A DNA stretch of 64,000 bases, from contig NZ_KB899702.1 of the NCBI RefSeq assembly GCF_000378445.1, positions 1 through 64,000 on the forward strand, given 5' to 3'. The notes beneath the pieces were generated by a model that saw nothing but the letters and a program-made list of their open reading frames with translations, did no database searches and was not told where the DNA came from. The DNA is from Deinococcus aquatilis DSM 23025 (lineage in GTDB: Bacteria > Deinococcota > Deinococci > Deinococcales > Deinococcaceae). Each line of letters starts with the position of its first letter. Positions within the stretch are counted from its first letter, which is position 1. The translations under genes were made by a program, and so were the position numbers. Positions 56,174 to 64,000 of the stretch are shown here, piece by piece.

Positions 56174-56848
56174 GTGACTTCCTTTCCCGCCGCTCCCTTC
56201 GACGCTGGCCGCCCGGCAGGTTCCAGCCTTCTGCCCACCGCGCAGTTTCCCCTGACACTGGAATTCAAGTTCAGTCTGTTTACTGAACTGCGCGTGACTG
56301 ACGCAGGCGGACAACTCGTGGCGGTGGTGAAGGAAAAGACCTTCAGTATCCGCGATGAGGTCAAGGTGTTTGCCGACGAGGGCCGCACCCGGCAGCTGTA
56401 CGGCATGCGGGCGCAGGGGCTGATGGCCGGGGCGCTGGACTGGCGGGCCAAGCGCCTGATTCGCCGTGTGGACGGCAGCGATGTGGGTGCGCTGCAAGCT
56501 CAGGGCATGCGTACCCTGTGGGCCGCCAGCTACGAGTTGCTGGACGCACCGGGCCACGTCCGCTTCACCATCCGCGACGATCAGCCCTGGCTGGGCATCG
56601 TGGAGGGCGTGATCGGGGCCATTCCGTTTATTGGTGACCTGATCGCCATGGGCTTTGATTACCTGATCAATCCCACCTACACCGTGACTGACGCGGGCGA
56701 CCAGCCTGCCCTGCGGGTGCGCAAGCGCCGCAGCCTCTTTTCGCGCCGTTTTGTGGTGGAAGCCCTGCGCCCCGTGCAGCCGCAGGAAGAAGAACTGCTG
56801 CTCCTGGGGTTGGTGCAGTTGGTCCTGCGGGAGAGAGAAAGAGGGTAA
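56174..56848 (+). CDS. LURP-one/Tubby-C2-like protein
   Basis: The 224-residue protein resembles the LURP-one-related fold, a Tubby-like beta-barrel around a hydrophobic helix. Segments are PLTLEFKFSLFTELRVTDAG, VVKEKTFSIRDEVKVFADE and VRFTIRDDQPWLGIVEGVIG. The C-terminus has RRFVVEALRPVQPQ. Members may bind phospholipids; the role is unknown. It starts at GTG, 15 bp after fmt, and may be cotranscribed. Confidence 0.7.
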   Translation: MTSFPAAPFDAGRPAGSSLLPTAQFPLTLEFKFSLFTELRVTDAGGQLVAVVKEKTFSIRDEVKVFADEGRTRQLYGMRAQGLMAGALDWRAKRLIRRVDGSDVGALQAQGMRTLWAASYELLDAPGHVRFTIRDDQPWLGIVEGVIGAIPFIGDLIAMGFDYLINPTYTVTDAGDQPALRVRKRRSLFSRRFVVEALRPVQPQEEELLLLGLVQLVLRERERG

Positions 56849-56943
56849 AGGGTTGTAGGACGTGGGATGGAGGGTGTAGGACAAACCGAGGGCCAGCCAT
56901 TCCTAAGATTTGGCTGGCCCCCTCTTTTCCCACTCACCACTCC

Positions 56944-56960
<17 letters not shown>
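56849..56960. repeat. Heptad pair with embedded hairpin between convergent genes
   Basis: The left arm has TTGTAGGACGTGGGATGG and GGTGTAGGAC. The right arm, read in reverse, has GTGGTCC, GTAGGGA, GTGGTGA and GTGGGAA then AAGAGG. In the centre GGGCCAGCC (56890-56898) pairs with GGCTGGCCC (56913-56921). It ends at the antiporter stop and can terminate transcription both ways. Confidence 0.6.
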
Positions 56961-58209
<1,249 letters not shown>

Positions 58210-58381
58210 GGGGCCACCAGAATCATAGGAGCCACTGTAGAGGACAGCCCAGCTGCTAGTGCTGCCCTCATCTGAACCGGAGAACAGCTCTGAGGGGTGG
58301 GCCATAACCTGAGACTCGTCCTACAGGCGGGTTCAGGCTGCTCTATCTCACTCCTGTTCAGGTTGCCACATCAAAAAGTGG

Positions 58382-58412
58382 GCCTGCCAGATCATCTGGC
58401 AGGCTCTGTCTT
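58382..58412. terminator. Terminator downstream of rpoZ
   Basis: GCCTGCCAGA (58382-58391) pairs with TCTGGCAGGC (58395-58404) with a 3-nt loop. T-rich ends occur on both strands, so it may work both ways. Confidence 0.85.
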
Positions 58413-58444
58413 TTTTCTACGGACTAAGCTCTAGTCACGGTTGG

Positions 58445-58744
58445 TCAGTCCCGCTCGCGTTCCCGCTCGGCATTCAGCATCGCCTGAAGCTGTGCCTGAC
58501 GTTGACGCACGTAATCCTGATGAAAACGGGCTTCGTCCATCAGCTCGGTGCCCACGATCAGTTTGCCAGTTGCGAGTTCGCGCATGGCCTGAGTCACGAG
58601 GTTATGCGTTTTGACGCGCTGCTCGGTCGGCAATACGCTGGGCGCACCCGAACGCAGTTGCAGGGCGCGTTTTGCCGTCACCACCGACAACCGGTACTTG
58701 CTGTCGGTCATCGAAAGCAATTTATCAATGTCTTTTTCTGCCAT
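58445..58744 (-). CDS. rpoZ: RNA polymerase omega subunit RpoZ
   Basis: The 99-residue protein resembles omega. It has the N-terminal segment DIDKLLSMTDSKYRLSVVTA with KRALQL and then a helical tail (FHQDYVRQRQAQLQAMLNAE). Omega helps assemble the beta' subunit. ATG 58744 (MAEKDIDKL) is chosen, with GGGG about 7 nt upstream. It sits alone. Confidence 0.88.
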   Translation of the reverse strand: MAEKDIDKLLSMTDSKYRLSVVTAKRALQLRSGAPSVLPTEQRVKTHNLVTQAMRELATGKLIVGTELMDEARFHQDYVRQRQAQLQAMLNAERERERD

Positions 58745-59028
58745 ACTCCACACCCCTTTTGTCACCTGCTCTCCGGCCTGCTGTGCTGCTTGGGCGCGGG
58801 AGCCAGACACTCAGCCAGTCAGTCTAGCCCGCCGCCACCAGGAAGGGCAATCTGTGAAGGCACGTTTGGGCGTCGGGGAGGTCTGAAGTCTGAGGCCCGG
58901 ACAGTCTGAAGCCGCCGCTCTCAGCCTGCGTGGGGCGGGCAAAGTGCAGCAGCACCATCAGATGAGGGGCCAGAGAATATCCCCCATTCTCTTCAGACCC
59001 GGCTTCACCCTTTCCTCTTCGCTTGTAC

Positions 59029-59040
59029 CCGGTCTAAACT
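59029..59040 (+). promoter_or_regulatory. Candidate -10 box of the DinB gene
   Basis: GTCTAAACTGG includes TAAACT 7 nt before ATG 59048, with no SD. The preceding 280 bp from 58745 hold no gene, only imperfect copies of GTCTGAAG near 58880-58910. Confidence 0.45.
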
Positions 59041-59047
59041 GGCAGCC

Positions 59048-59593
59048 ATGACCGACAATTCAGCCACCCGGCAAGACCAGCAGGCCGAGCAGCGCCAACT
59101 TCTGCGGGCCTTCGGACAGATGCCAGCCGATGTGCATTCCCGCCTGGAGCGCGAGCTGGACGCCTTCGAGCGGGCTGTGGACGCGGTGCAGCCGCACTGG
59201 CACACCACCCTGCCGGGGCGCACCTGGACGGCGGCGCAGGAAGCCGATCACATCATCCGCGTGAATGCTGGAACCGCCAAGATCGCGGCCCTGCTGCTGT
59301 CTGACAAGCCTCTGCGCCCAGGCGACCAGACGCCCGGCACGCTGGTAGAGGGCAGGCGGCAGGCTCCCGCCGGACTTGTACCCGGCCCCGAGCAGGCATG
59401 GGCCGACCTCAGCGCCGCGCACGCCCAGACCCGCGCCGCACTGCTGCAAGCCGCCGCCCACGCGCCCGAAACCTCAGACCGGACCTTCTTTCACCCCTTC
59501 ATGGGCGAACTGACGGCGCTGGACTGGCTCCGCATGGCGGCCTTTCATATTCGCCACCACCGCAAGCAACTGGAAAAGTTGGCACAGGGCTGA
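59048..59593 (+). CDS. DinB-family protein
   Basis: The 181-residue helical protein has the DinB_2 pattern: WTAAQEADHIIRVNAGTAKI in the middle, and LTALDWLRMAAFHIRHHRKQ at the end. Histidines (DHIIR, HIRHH) could form a metal site. Such proteins are often DNA-damage-linked or thiol-dependent, but function is unproven. It is the second DinB-like gene in the window, distinct from the purine-operon one. Confidence 0.85.
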   Translation: MTDNSATRQDQQAEQRQLLRAFGQMPADVHSRLERELDAFERAVDAVQPHWHTTLPGRTWTAAQEADHIIRVNAGTAKIAALLLSDKPLRPGDQTPGTLVEGRRQAPAGLVPGPEQAWADLSAAHAQTRAALLQAAAHAPETSDRTFFHPFMGELTALDWLRMAAFHIRHHRKQLEKLAQG

Positions 59594-59705
59594 GTTGGTA
59601 CAGGACTGAACTAGCAACCGGGTACGGCCCGAAACCCAGTTCGCGTCCTAGCTGTACTTCTACACTTCTACCCCACTGCCTGCCCGTCCACCTTCCCCAT
59701 CCGTT

Positions 59706-60536
59706 TTACCTGCTCGCCACTCCGGTGGGTAAGGCGGGCAGATACCCTTCCACTTCCTGCATCAGGTCGCGGGCCGTCAGATCCAGGCGTACCGGAGTCA
59801 CGCTGATGCATCCGGCCTGCACTGCGCCGTAGTCGGTGGTCAGGTCGGCAGCATCGGCGGCGCGGCTGATTCCGGCGACCCAGTGATATTCGCGGCCCTC
59901 GGGGTCAGTGCGCGTCACGATGCTGTCTTCCCAGCGGTGGTCACCCACCCGGGTCACGCGCACGCCCTCAAAGGCGCGGGCCGGGAAGTTGACGTTCAGC
60001 AGCGTGCGGGGCGGCAATCCCCGTGCCAGCACCTCGCGGGCGAGGCGGGCAGCGTAGGCGGCGCTGGCGGCAAAATCGTACTCGCCCTGCGCCGTGGCCT
60101 GCTGGCTGAAGGCAATGGCGGGCAGACCCAGCGCCATCGCTTCTATGGCCGCCGCCACCGTACCCGAATGGGTCAGGTCGTCGCCCAGATTGGGGCCGAG
60201 ATTGATTCCGCTGACGACCAGATCGAACTGCCCCCGTAGATGCACGCCCAGGACCACGCAGTCGGCGGGCGTTCCGTCTACCCGGTAGGCCGGAATCTCA
60301 CCGAAGCCTGCCGAGGCCGTGTGCTTGAAGCGCAGTGGACGGCGAATGGTGATGCCGTGCCCGACCGCCGACTGCTCCACGTCGGGCGCAACGACCGTAA
60401 CGTCTCCGATGTCAGCCATGGCCAGGGCCAGTGCCTTGAGGCCGGGCGAGAAGATGCCGTCATCGTTGGCGACCAGAATGGATGGACGTACGGGGGCGGC
60501 GTTGCCAGACACAGAGTTGTCAGGTGCAGAGGTCAT
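59706..60536 (-). CDS. surE: 5'/3'-nucleotidase SurE
   Basis: The 276-residue metal-dependent phosphatase acts on nucleoside monophosphates. It has ILVANDDGIFSPGLKAL, GTPADCVVLGVH and VSGINLGPNLGDDLTHSGTV. ATG 60536 (MTSAPDNS) is chosen; TAGACT lies 7 nt before it. SurE is linked to stress survival in stationary phase in E. coli. Confidence 0.95.
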   Translation of the reverse strand: MTSAPDNSVSGNAAPVRPSILVANDDGIFSPGLKALALAMADIGDVTVVAPDVEQSAVGHGITIRRPLRFKHTASAGFGEIPAYRVDGTPADCVVLGVHLRGQFDLVVSGINLGPNLGDDLTHSGTVAAAIEAMALGLPAIAFSQQATAQGEYDFAASAAYAARLAREVLARGLPPRTLLNVNFPARAFEGVRVTRVGDHRWEDSIVTRTDPEGREYHWVAGISRAADAADLTTDYGAVQAGCISVTPVRLDLTARDLMQEVEGYLPALPTGVASR

Positions 60537-60823
60537 GGCAGGCAGTCTAGACGCCACCTGAGACATCGGCGTCAAGCTGGGCTGACCGGAAGCTGCGGGA
60601 GACCGCATAGTGGGACGGCGGCCAGCAGGAACGGCCGTCAGAGAAGATCGGACACCCGGTCAGCGCTGTTCCTGAAGATGAGAATTTTCCAACATTCATA
60701 AATGTGGTTTCCGTTGGCACTTCATGAACTGCGGCCCAGACTGCGTTTTAGCGTTTGTTTTACGGCAGGCCAGTTAAAGTCGTTCTCTATCCGACTGTTG
60801 CAGATTGAAACTGTGGAGGAGTT

Positions 60824-62125
60824 ATGAATCGATGGTGGCGGCCCCCGCTGATGCTCTTGACCCTTGCCCTTGCCGCCTGCGGGCAGATGCCGGATTCCAG
60901 CCTGGAAGCAGAATCGAATGTCCGCCCAGAGGAGGGCAACTGGGCTTTTACCTCCCAGATGAAGCCGCAAACCCTGATGCCTGACGGAATCAACTCGTTG
61001 GCCTACGAACGGGCACTGGTCGCCACCAACGGCTGGGGGCCGATCGAAACAGATCGCAGTAACGGCCAGCAGGCGGGCGGCGACGGCAAACCGCTGACCC
61101 TCGGCGGGGTGCAGTATCCCAAAGGCTACGGCGTTCACGCGCCCAGCGAACTGAGCTACAGCCTCGCCGGAGCAGACCGGGCCAGATGCGTACGTTTCAG
61201 GGCACAGATCGGCGTAGACGATGAGGTGGGCACACAGGGCAGCGTCGCCTTTCAGGTCTGGGGCGATACAGCCAAGCTCTACGACAGCGGCCTGATGACC
61301 GGAGAGAGCGCCACCCAACAGGTCAGTGTGGATCTGCGCGGGCAATCCAGGGTGCGGCTGGTCGTGACCGATGGGGGCAACGGCAAAAGCTTTGACCATG
61401 CCGACTGGATCAATCCGGTGCTGGTGTGCGTCCCCGACATCACTCTCAGCGTGCCTGACGAGACCCGGATCTATCAGGACACACACGGCACCCTGCCGCT
61501 GACCATCACCAACAACAGCAAGTCGTTTAGGGGAGACGTGACCTATGCGGTGCAGAGCTACTACGGTACCGCCGAATATTTCCAGCTGGTCAGTACGGGC
61601 ACGCGCCTGACCGGGGCCGCCCAACAGGTTCAGGCCCTGCGCGTGTACATGGGCCTCCATGCCACCGAGGACGTCTTTCCCGGCGATCTGGTGGCCTCCG
61701 TGGCCGGAGAAGAGGTGGCCCGCACGCCCCTGAACCTGGGCACGCTGGAGCAGCAGGCGGTGCTGCACTTTCCAGCCACGTTGCCTGACCTTCAGGTGGG
61801 TAAATCGGTGGTCATAGACGTGCCCGTTTCGGTGGTGCCGGGCGGAGAAACCACCGGTTTCAATCTGGCCGTGCGCCCCAACATCGGGCAGGCTCCAGAT
61901 TGGCTGGACGCGAGTGTTGTGGGCAGCGGCGACATTCCAAGAGAGGGCGGCATCTTGCAGATCAAGCTGACGGCCACCCGCGCCGCCTGGCCGGACGAAG
62001 CCACCGAGGCCGAGGCGCAGTTGCGAGTCTACGAACAGAACTTTGCTCACACCTACCCCGTGCAGATCGGCAGCGTGCCCGTTCGCCTGACTCCGGCAGA
62101 CATCTGGGTCAGGGCAGGAAAATAG
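60824..62125 (+). CDS. NPCBM-domain lipoprotein
   Basis: The 433-residue protein has a lipoprotein signal (MLLTLALAACGQ, Cys19). An NPCBM-type carbohydrate-binding domain (60-195) includes NGWGPIETDRSNG and YPKGYGVHAPSELSYSL, then FDHADWINPVLVC. The C-terminal 230 residues form beta-rich repeats of about 110 residues. GGAGG six bases before ATG fixes the start. It is probably a surface-anchored glycan-binding protein. Confidence 0.85.
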   Translation: MNRWWRPPLMLLTLALAACGQMPDSSLEAESNVRPEEGNWAFTSQMKPQTLMPDGINSLAYERALVATNGWGPIETDRSNGQQAGGDGKPLTLGGVQYPKGYGVHAPSELSYSLAGADRARCVRFRAQIGVDDEVGTQGSVAFQVWGDTAKLYDSGLMTGESATQQVSVDLRGQSRVRLVVTDGGNGKSFDHADWINPVLVCVPDITLSVPDETRIYQDTHGTLPLTITNNSKSFRGDVTYAVQSYYGTAEYFQLVSTGTRLTGAAQQVQALRVYMGLHATEDVFPGDLVASVAGEEVARTPLNLGTLEQQAVLHFPATLPDLQVGKSVVIDVPVSVVPGGETTGFNLAVRPNIGQAPDWLDASVVGSGDIPREGGILQIKLTATRAAWPDEATEAEAQLRVYEQNFAHTYPVQIGSVPVRLTPADIWVRAGK

Positions 62126-62238
62126 CGTCGGCAGGAGGCTGAAAGCAGCAGGGGCGGCGCTTCGGCACATCCGTAAAACAATCAGAACGCCAGCCCTGGC
62201 ATCTGCCGGAGCTGGCGTAGGATCAACGGATCAACTGT

Positions 62239-62472
62239 TCAGGGGCCAGAACGAGAAATCTCAGAATTGCCTGCTGGCTGATCGCTGTCGCCCTGCACAT
62301 GCTCCTCTATGTACTCATCCGAGGCCTGTGCGCCGGGTTCATTTCTGGCCCCGCGTCCTGCGCCCGCGCCCATCTGCTGTGCTTCGGCGCTGCTCAGGCT
62401 TTCGGTGTCTGCATTCATGTCGCCGGTATCTGTATTGTCCTGATCGTCGTCCCTGCCGCTACGGTCGGTCAT
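62239..62472 (-). CDS. Small acidic disordered protein
   Basis: The 77-residue protein is almost entirely hydrophilic (DRSGRDDDQDNTDTGDMNAD) and resembles the one at 32327 in composition. ATG 62472 with GGGAG five bases upstream is preferred. It probably belongs to a stress-related disordered class, but that is not proven. Confidence 0.65.
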   Translation of the reverse strand: MTDRSGRDDDQDNTDTGDMNADTESLSSAEAQQMGAGAGRGARNEPGAQASDEYIEEHVQGDSDQPAGNSEISRSGP

Positions 62473-62529
62473 GGTCGCTCCCTTTTTGCCTCTGGAAGGT
62501 GTCCGTGTTGGCCGGTCCAATCGGCACAC

Positions 62530-62789
62530 CCCACTGCGGCTAGAACAGGAGCATACGCGCCGACGGCCGAACTGCTGCCCGGCGTTACGAAAGGCTCAAG
62601 CTTGGACTTGGGTCTTCTGAAGAACGTCTGGCGTCTTAATGTATAAGTGTGAATTTTTTCAAAAAAGACACTGGCGTGAGGTGTAGTTCACACCTGGACG
62701 TTTTTCTCCTTAATGAACGGTCGTCAGATGGGCTTAATGAGCCGCAAGACGTTGTTTCTCACGGCCCTGCCGTTAAAGTGGTTGAATCC
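62530..62789. other. Intergenic region before the AMIN gene
   Basis: No gene is seen. AGGTGT-agttc-ACACCT (around 62679-62696) forms a short hairpin. An A/T-rich tract near 62650-62670 may hold a promoter, but I cannot place one confidently. Confidence 0.4.
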
Positions 62790-64000
62790 ATGAAGAAGCC
62801 TGCCATCTTCCTCTCATTTGCTCTGGCGTGCGGCGGAGCGGCAGCTCAGGGGACCTCCCCGGCTGACCCCTTTTTGCGGCAGGCTCCAGCTCAAGCCTCT
62901 CCCACCCTGCGCGGGACTGCCCCTGCCCCGACAGCGGCTCCCAGCGGCAGCCTGAACCTGACCGGGGTACAGAACGCCACCTTCGGCAATCCGCGCACCA
63001 GCAACAATGGCTCGCAGACCCGCGTGGTCTTCGACCTTGCGCCCAGCGTCGCCTACACGCTGATGCCCACCTTTACGGGCCTGAGAATAGATGTGCAGGG
63101 TGCGCGGGTCTTGCCTGCCGTGACCGCCGCCCTGGGCGGCAGCGTCAGCGAGTACCGCGCAGGCGGCGGGCAGGCTACCCTGGTCACTCCGTTTCCACTG
63201 TCGCTGACTGAAGGATGGCGGGCCAGTGAGGCGACCCTGGCAACGGGTGGCCGCGTGCTGATCCTGGAATTCGGTGCAGTGGTGTCGGGCGGGGCTGGCG
63301 AGAGCCTGCGGGCCGCGCTCCGCACCTCTCCGCCTGCGCCCACTTCCTCTACCGCAGAGGCCAACTCTGTGCTGAATGCCCCGCTGGGTCTGAAAGCTGC
63401 GCCCGGAAGTGCCGCGCCTGTGGCCGCTGCCGCTGCGGTCACGTCCACTGCTCCCACCCGCACCACCCAGACGCCGAACCCTGTGACGACACGTCCTGCG
63501 GTGACCAGTCCTGCGGCGACCCGTGCGGCCATTGCCAGCAATCCTGACCAGTTGCCCCCCGGCGACATCGTGCTGCCCAGCAAGCAGTTTCCGCCCGCAC
63601 CCGCGCTGCCCGATACCAATGCGGCCCGCCCCAGCGCCCTCACAGGCCGCGTGACTGGGCAGGTGCAACCCGGTGCCCTCCTGACCGCCCCGCGTATTGG
63701 CAAGAATCCGGGTATGACCCGCGTGGTCCTGGACCTGCCGCCCGGGAGCACCTACCTGATTCAGCCCACCACACTGGGTCTACGTGTAGAACTGACCGGC
63801 CTCAGCGTGGTGCCTCAATATGCCCAGAATGTCAGCCCAGAGGTGCGGACCTGGCGCTTTGAACCCACCGATGCTGGTGTAGACATCACTCTGGTGACGG
63901 CCACGCCGACCACGGCCCGCAGTGGATGGCGGGCGCAACTGCTCTCGCCTGCACCCGGAAGTGACCGCGCACGGCTCGCCATCGACCTCTCGCCCGCGCT
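62790..64000 (+). CDS. AMIN-domain protein, probably an N-acetylmuramoyl-L-alanine amidase (partial)
   Basis: The frame is open to the window end, giving at least 403 residues. A signal peptide (FLSFALACGGAAAQG) is followed by two AMIN domains (about 50-155: RTSNNGSQTRVVFDLAPSVA; about 290-403: IGKNPGMTRVVLDLPPGSTY) joined by a Pro/Ala/Thr-rich linker. AMIN domains target envelope sites, and an amidase domain usually follows; that part lies outside the window, so the enzyme call is inference. Confidence 0.8.
   Translation, partial: MKKPAIFLSFALACGGAAAQGTSPADPFLRQAPAQASPTLRGTAPAPTAAPSGSLNLTGVQNATFGNPRTSNNGSQTRVVFDLAPSVAYTLMPTFTGLRIDVQGARVLPAVTAALGGSVSEYRAGGGQATLVTPFPLSLTEGWRASEATLATGGRVLILEFGAVVSGGAGESLRAALRTSPPAPTSSTAEANSVLNAPLGLKAAPGSAAPVAAAAAVTSTAPTRTTQTPNPVTTRPAVTSPAATRAAIASNPDQLPPGDIVLPSKQFPPAPALPDTNAARPSALTGRVTGQVQPGALLTAPRIGKNPGMTRVVLDLPPGSTYLIQPTTLGLRVELTGLSVVPQYAQNVSPEVRTWRFEPTDAGVDITLVTATPTTARSGWRAQLLSPAPGSDRARLAIDLSPA

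Overview
The window comes from a GC-rich bacterial chromosome that is almost certainly a Deinococcus. The evidence is the gene set: futalosine-type menaquinone genes (mqnA, mqnE), an acyl-ACP desaturase, non-mevalonate isoprenoid genes (ispE, ispF), an AMIN-domain amidase and several Deinococcus-type secreted proteins. It is also the promoter style: many genes have a TANNNT box 6-10 nt before the start codon and no Shine-Dalgarno, which fits the leaderless transcription known for this genus. No rRNA, CRISPR array, complete insertion sequence or prophage was seen.

Layout. 1-3400: menaquinone genes on the minus strand, between heptamer-repeat elements. 3458-11675: metabolic and stress genes (GH31 glucosidase, ParA-like ATPase coupled to a peroxiredoxin, acyl-ACP desaturase, DUF4291, ChrA, hexapeptide acyltransferase). 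11839-15924: a minor-pilin cassette (FimT/GspH, PilV, PilW, PilX-like). 16400-21076: envelope genes (PlsY-like, TPR membrane protein, stalk/PKD protein). 21176-24098: ispE, RNase H, a small HTH protein and pyrE. 24386-28655: a LacI-regulated sugar ABC transporter of FrcBCA type with two identical operators. 29170-29583: Asp-Phe-Thr tRNA operon with promoter and terminator. 29627-34460: phosphoesterase, a possible Rad52-like protein, an alpha/beta hydrolase without its serine, and small secreted or membrane proteins. 34927-37304: amino-acid permease plus double-domain universal stress protein. 37391-43425: purine operon purC-purS-purQ-dinB-like-purL-purF. 43867-51864: DUF1152, prmC, khpB, phosphatase, cyclophilin, M29 aminopeptidase, trmL-ispF and a YigZ-Nudix pair. 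51969-54389: a TPR/winged-helix regulator divergent from a tandem-repeat peptide gene. 54549-64000: def-fmt, a LURP-one protein, Na+/H+ antiporter, rpoZ, DinB, surE, an NPCBM lipoprotein and the first part of an AMIN-domain amidase.

The most unusual locus is 51969-54389. A regulator with N-terminal TPRs and a C-terminal DNA-binding region starts only 36 nt from a 95-residue peptide gene. That gene holds six exact copies of QMGIRDYGVM, which differ in DNA only at synonymous positions. A 45-codon ORF follows and ends in DFGVI, then a strong terminator. It reads as a self-contained peptide-signal or multi-core RiPP cassette. Other structure worth attention: dispersed heptad-periodic elements at gene ends, a 75-bp palindrome flanked by an 11-bp direct repeat, and a 100-bp palindrome touching the stop codon of the YigZ gene.
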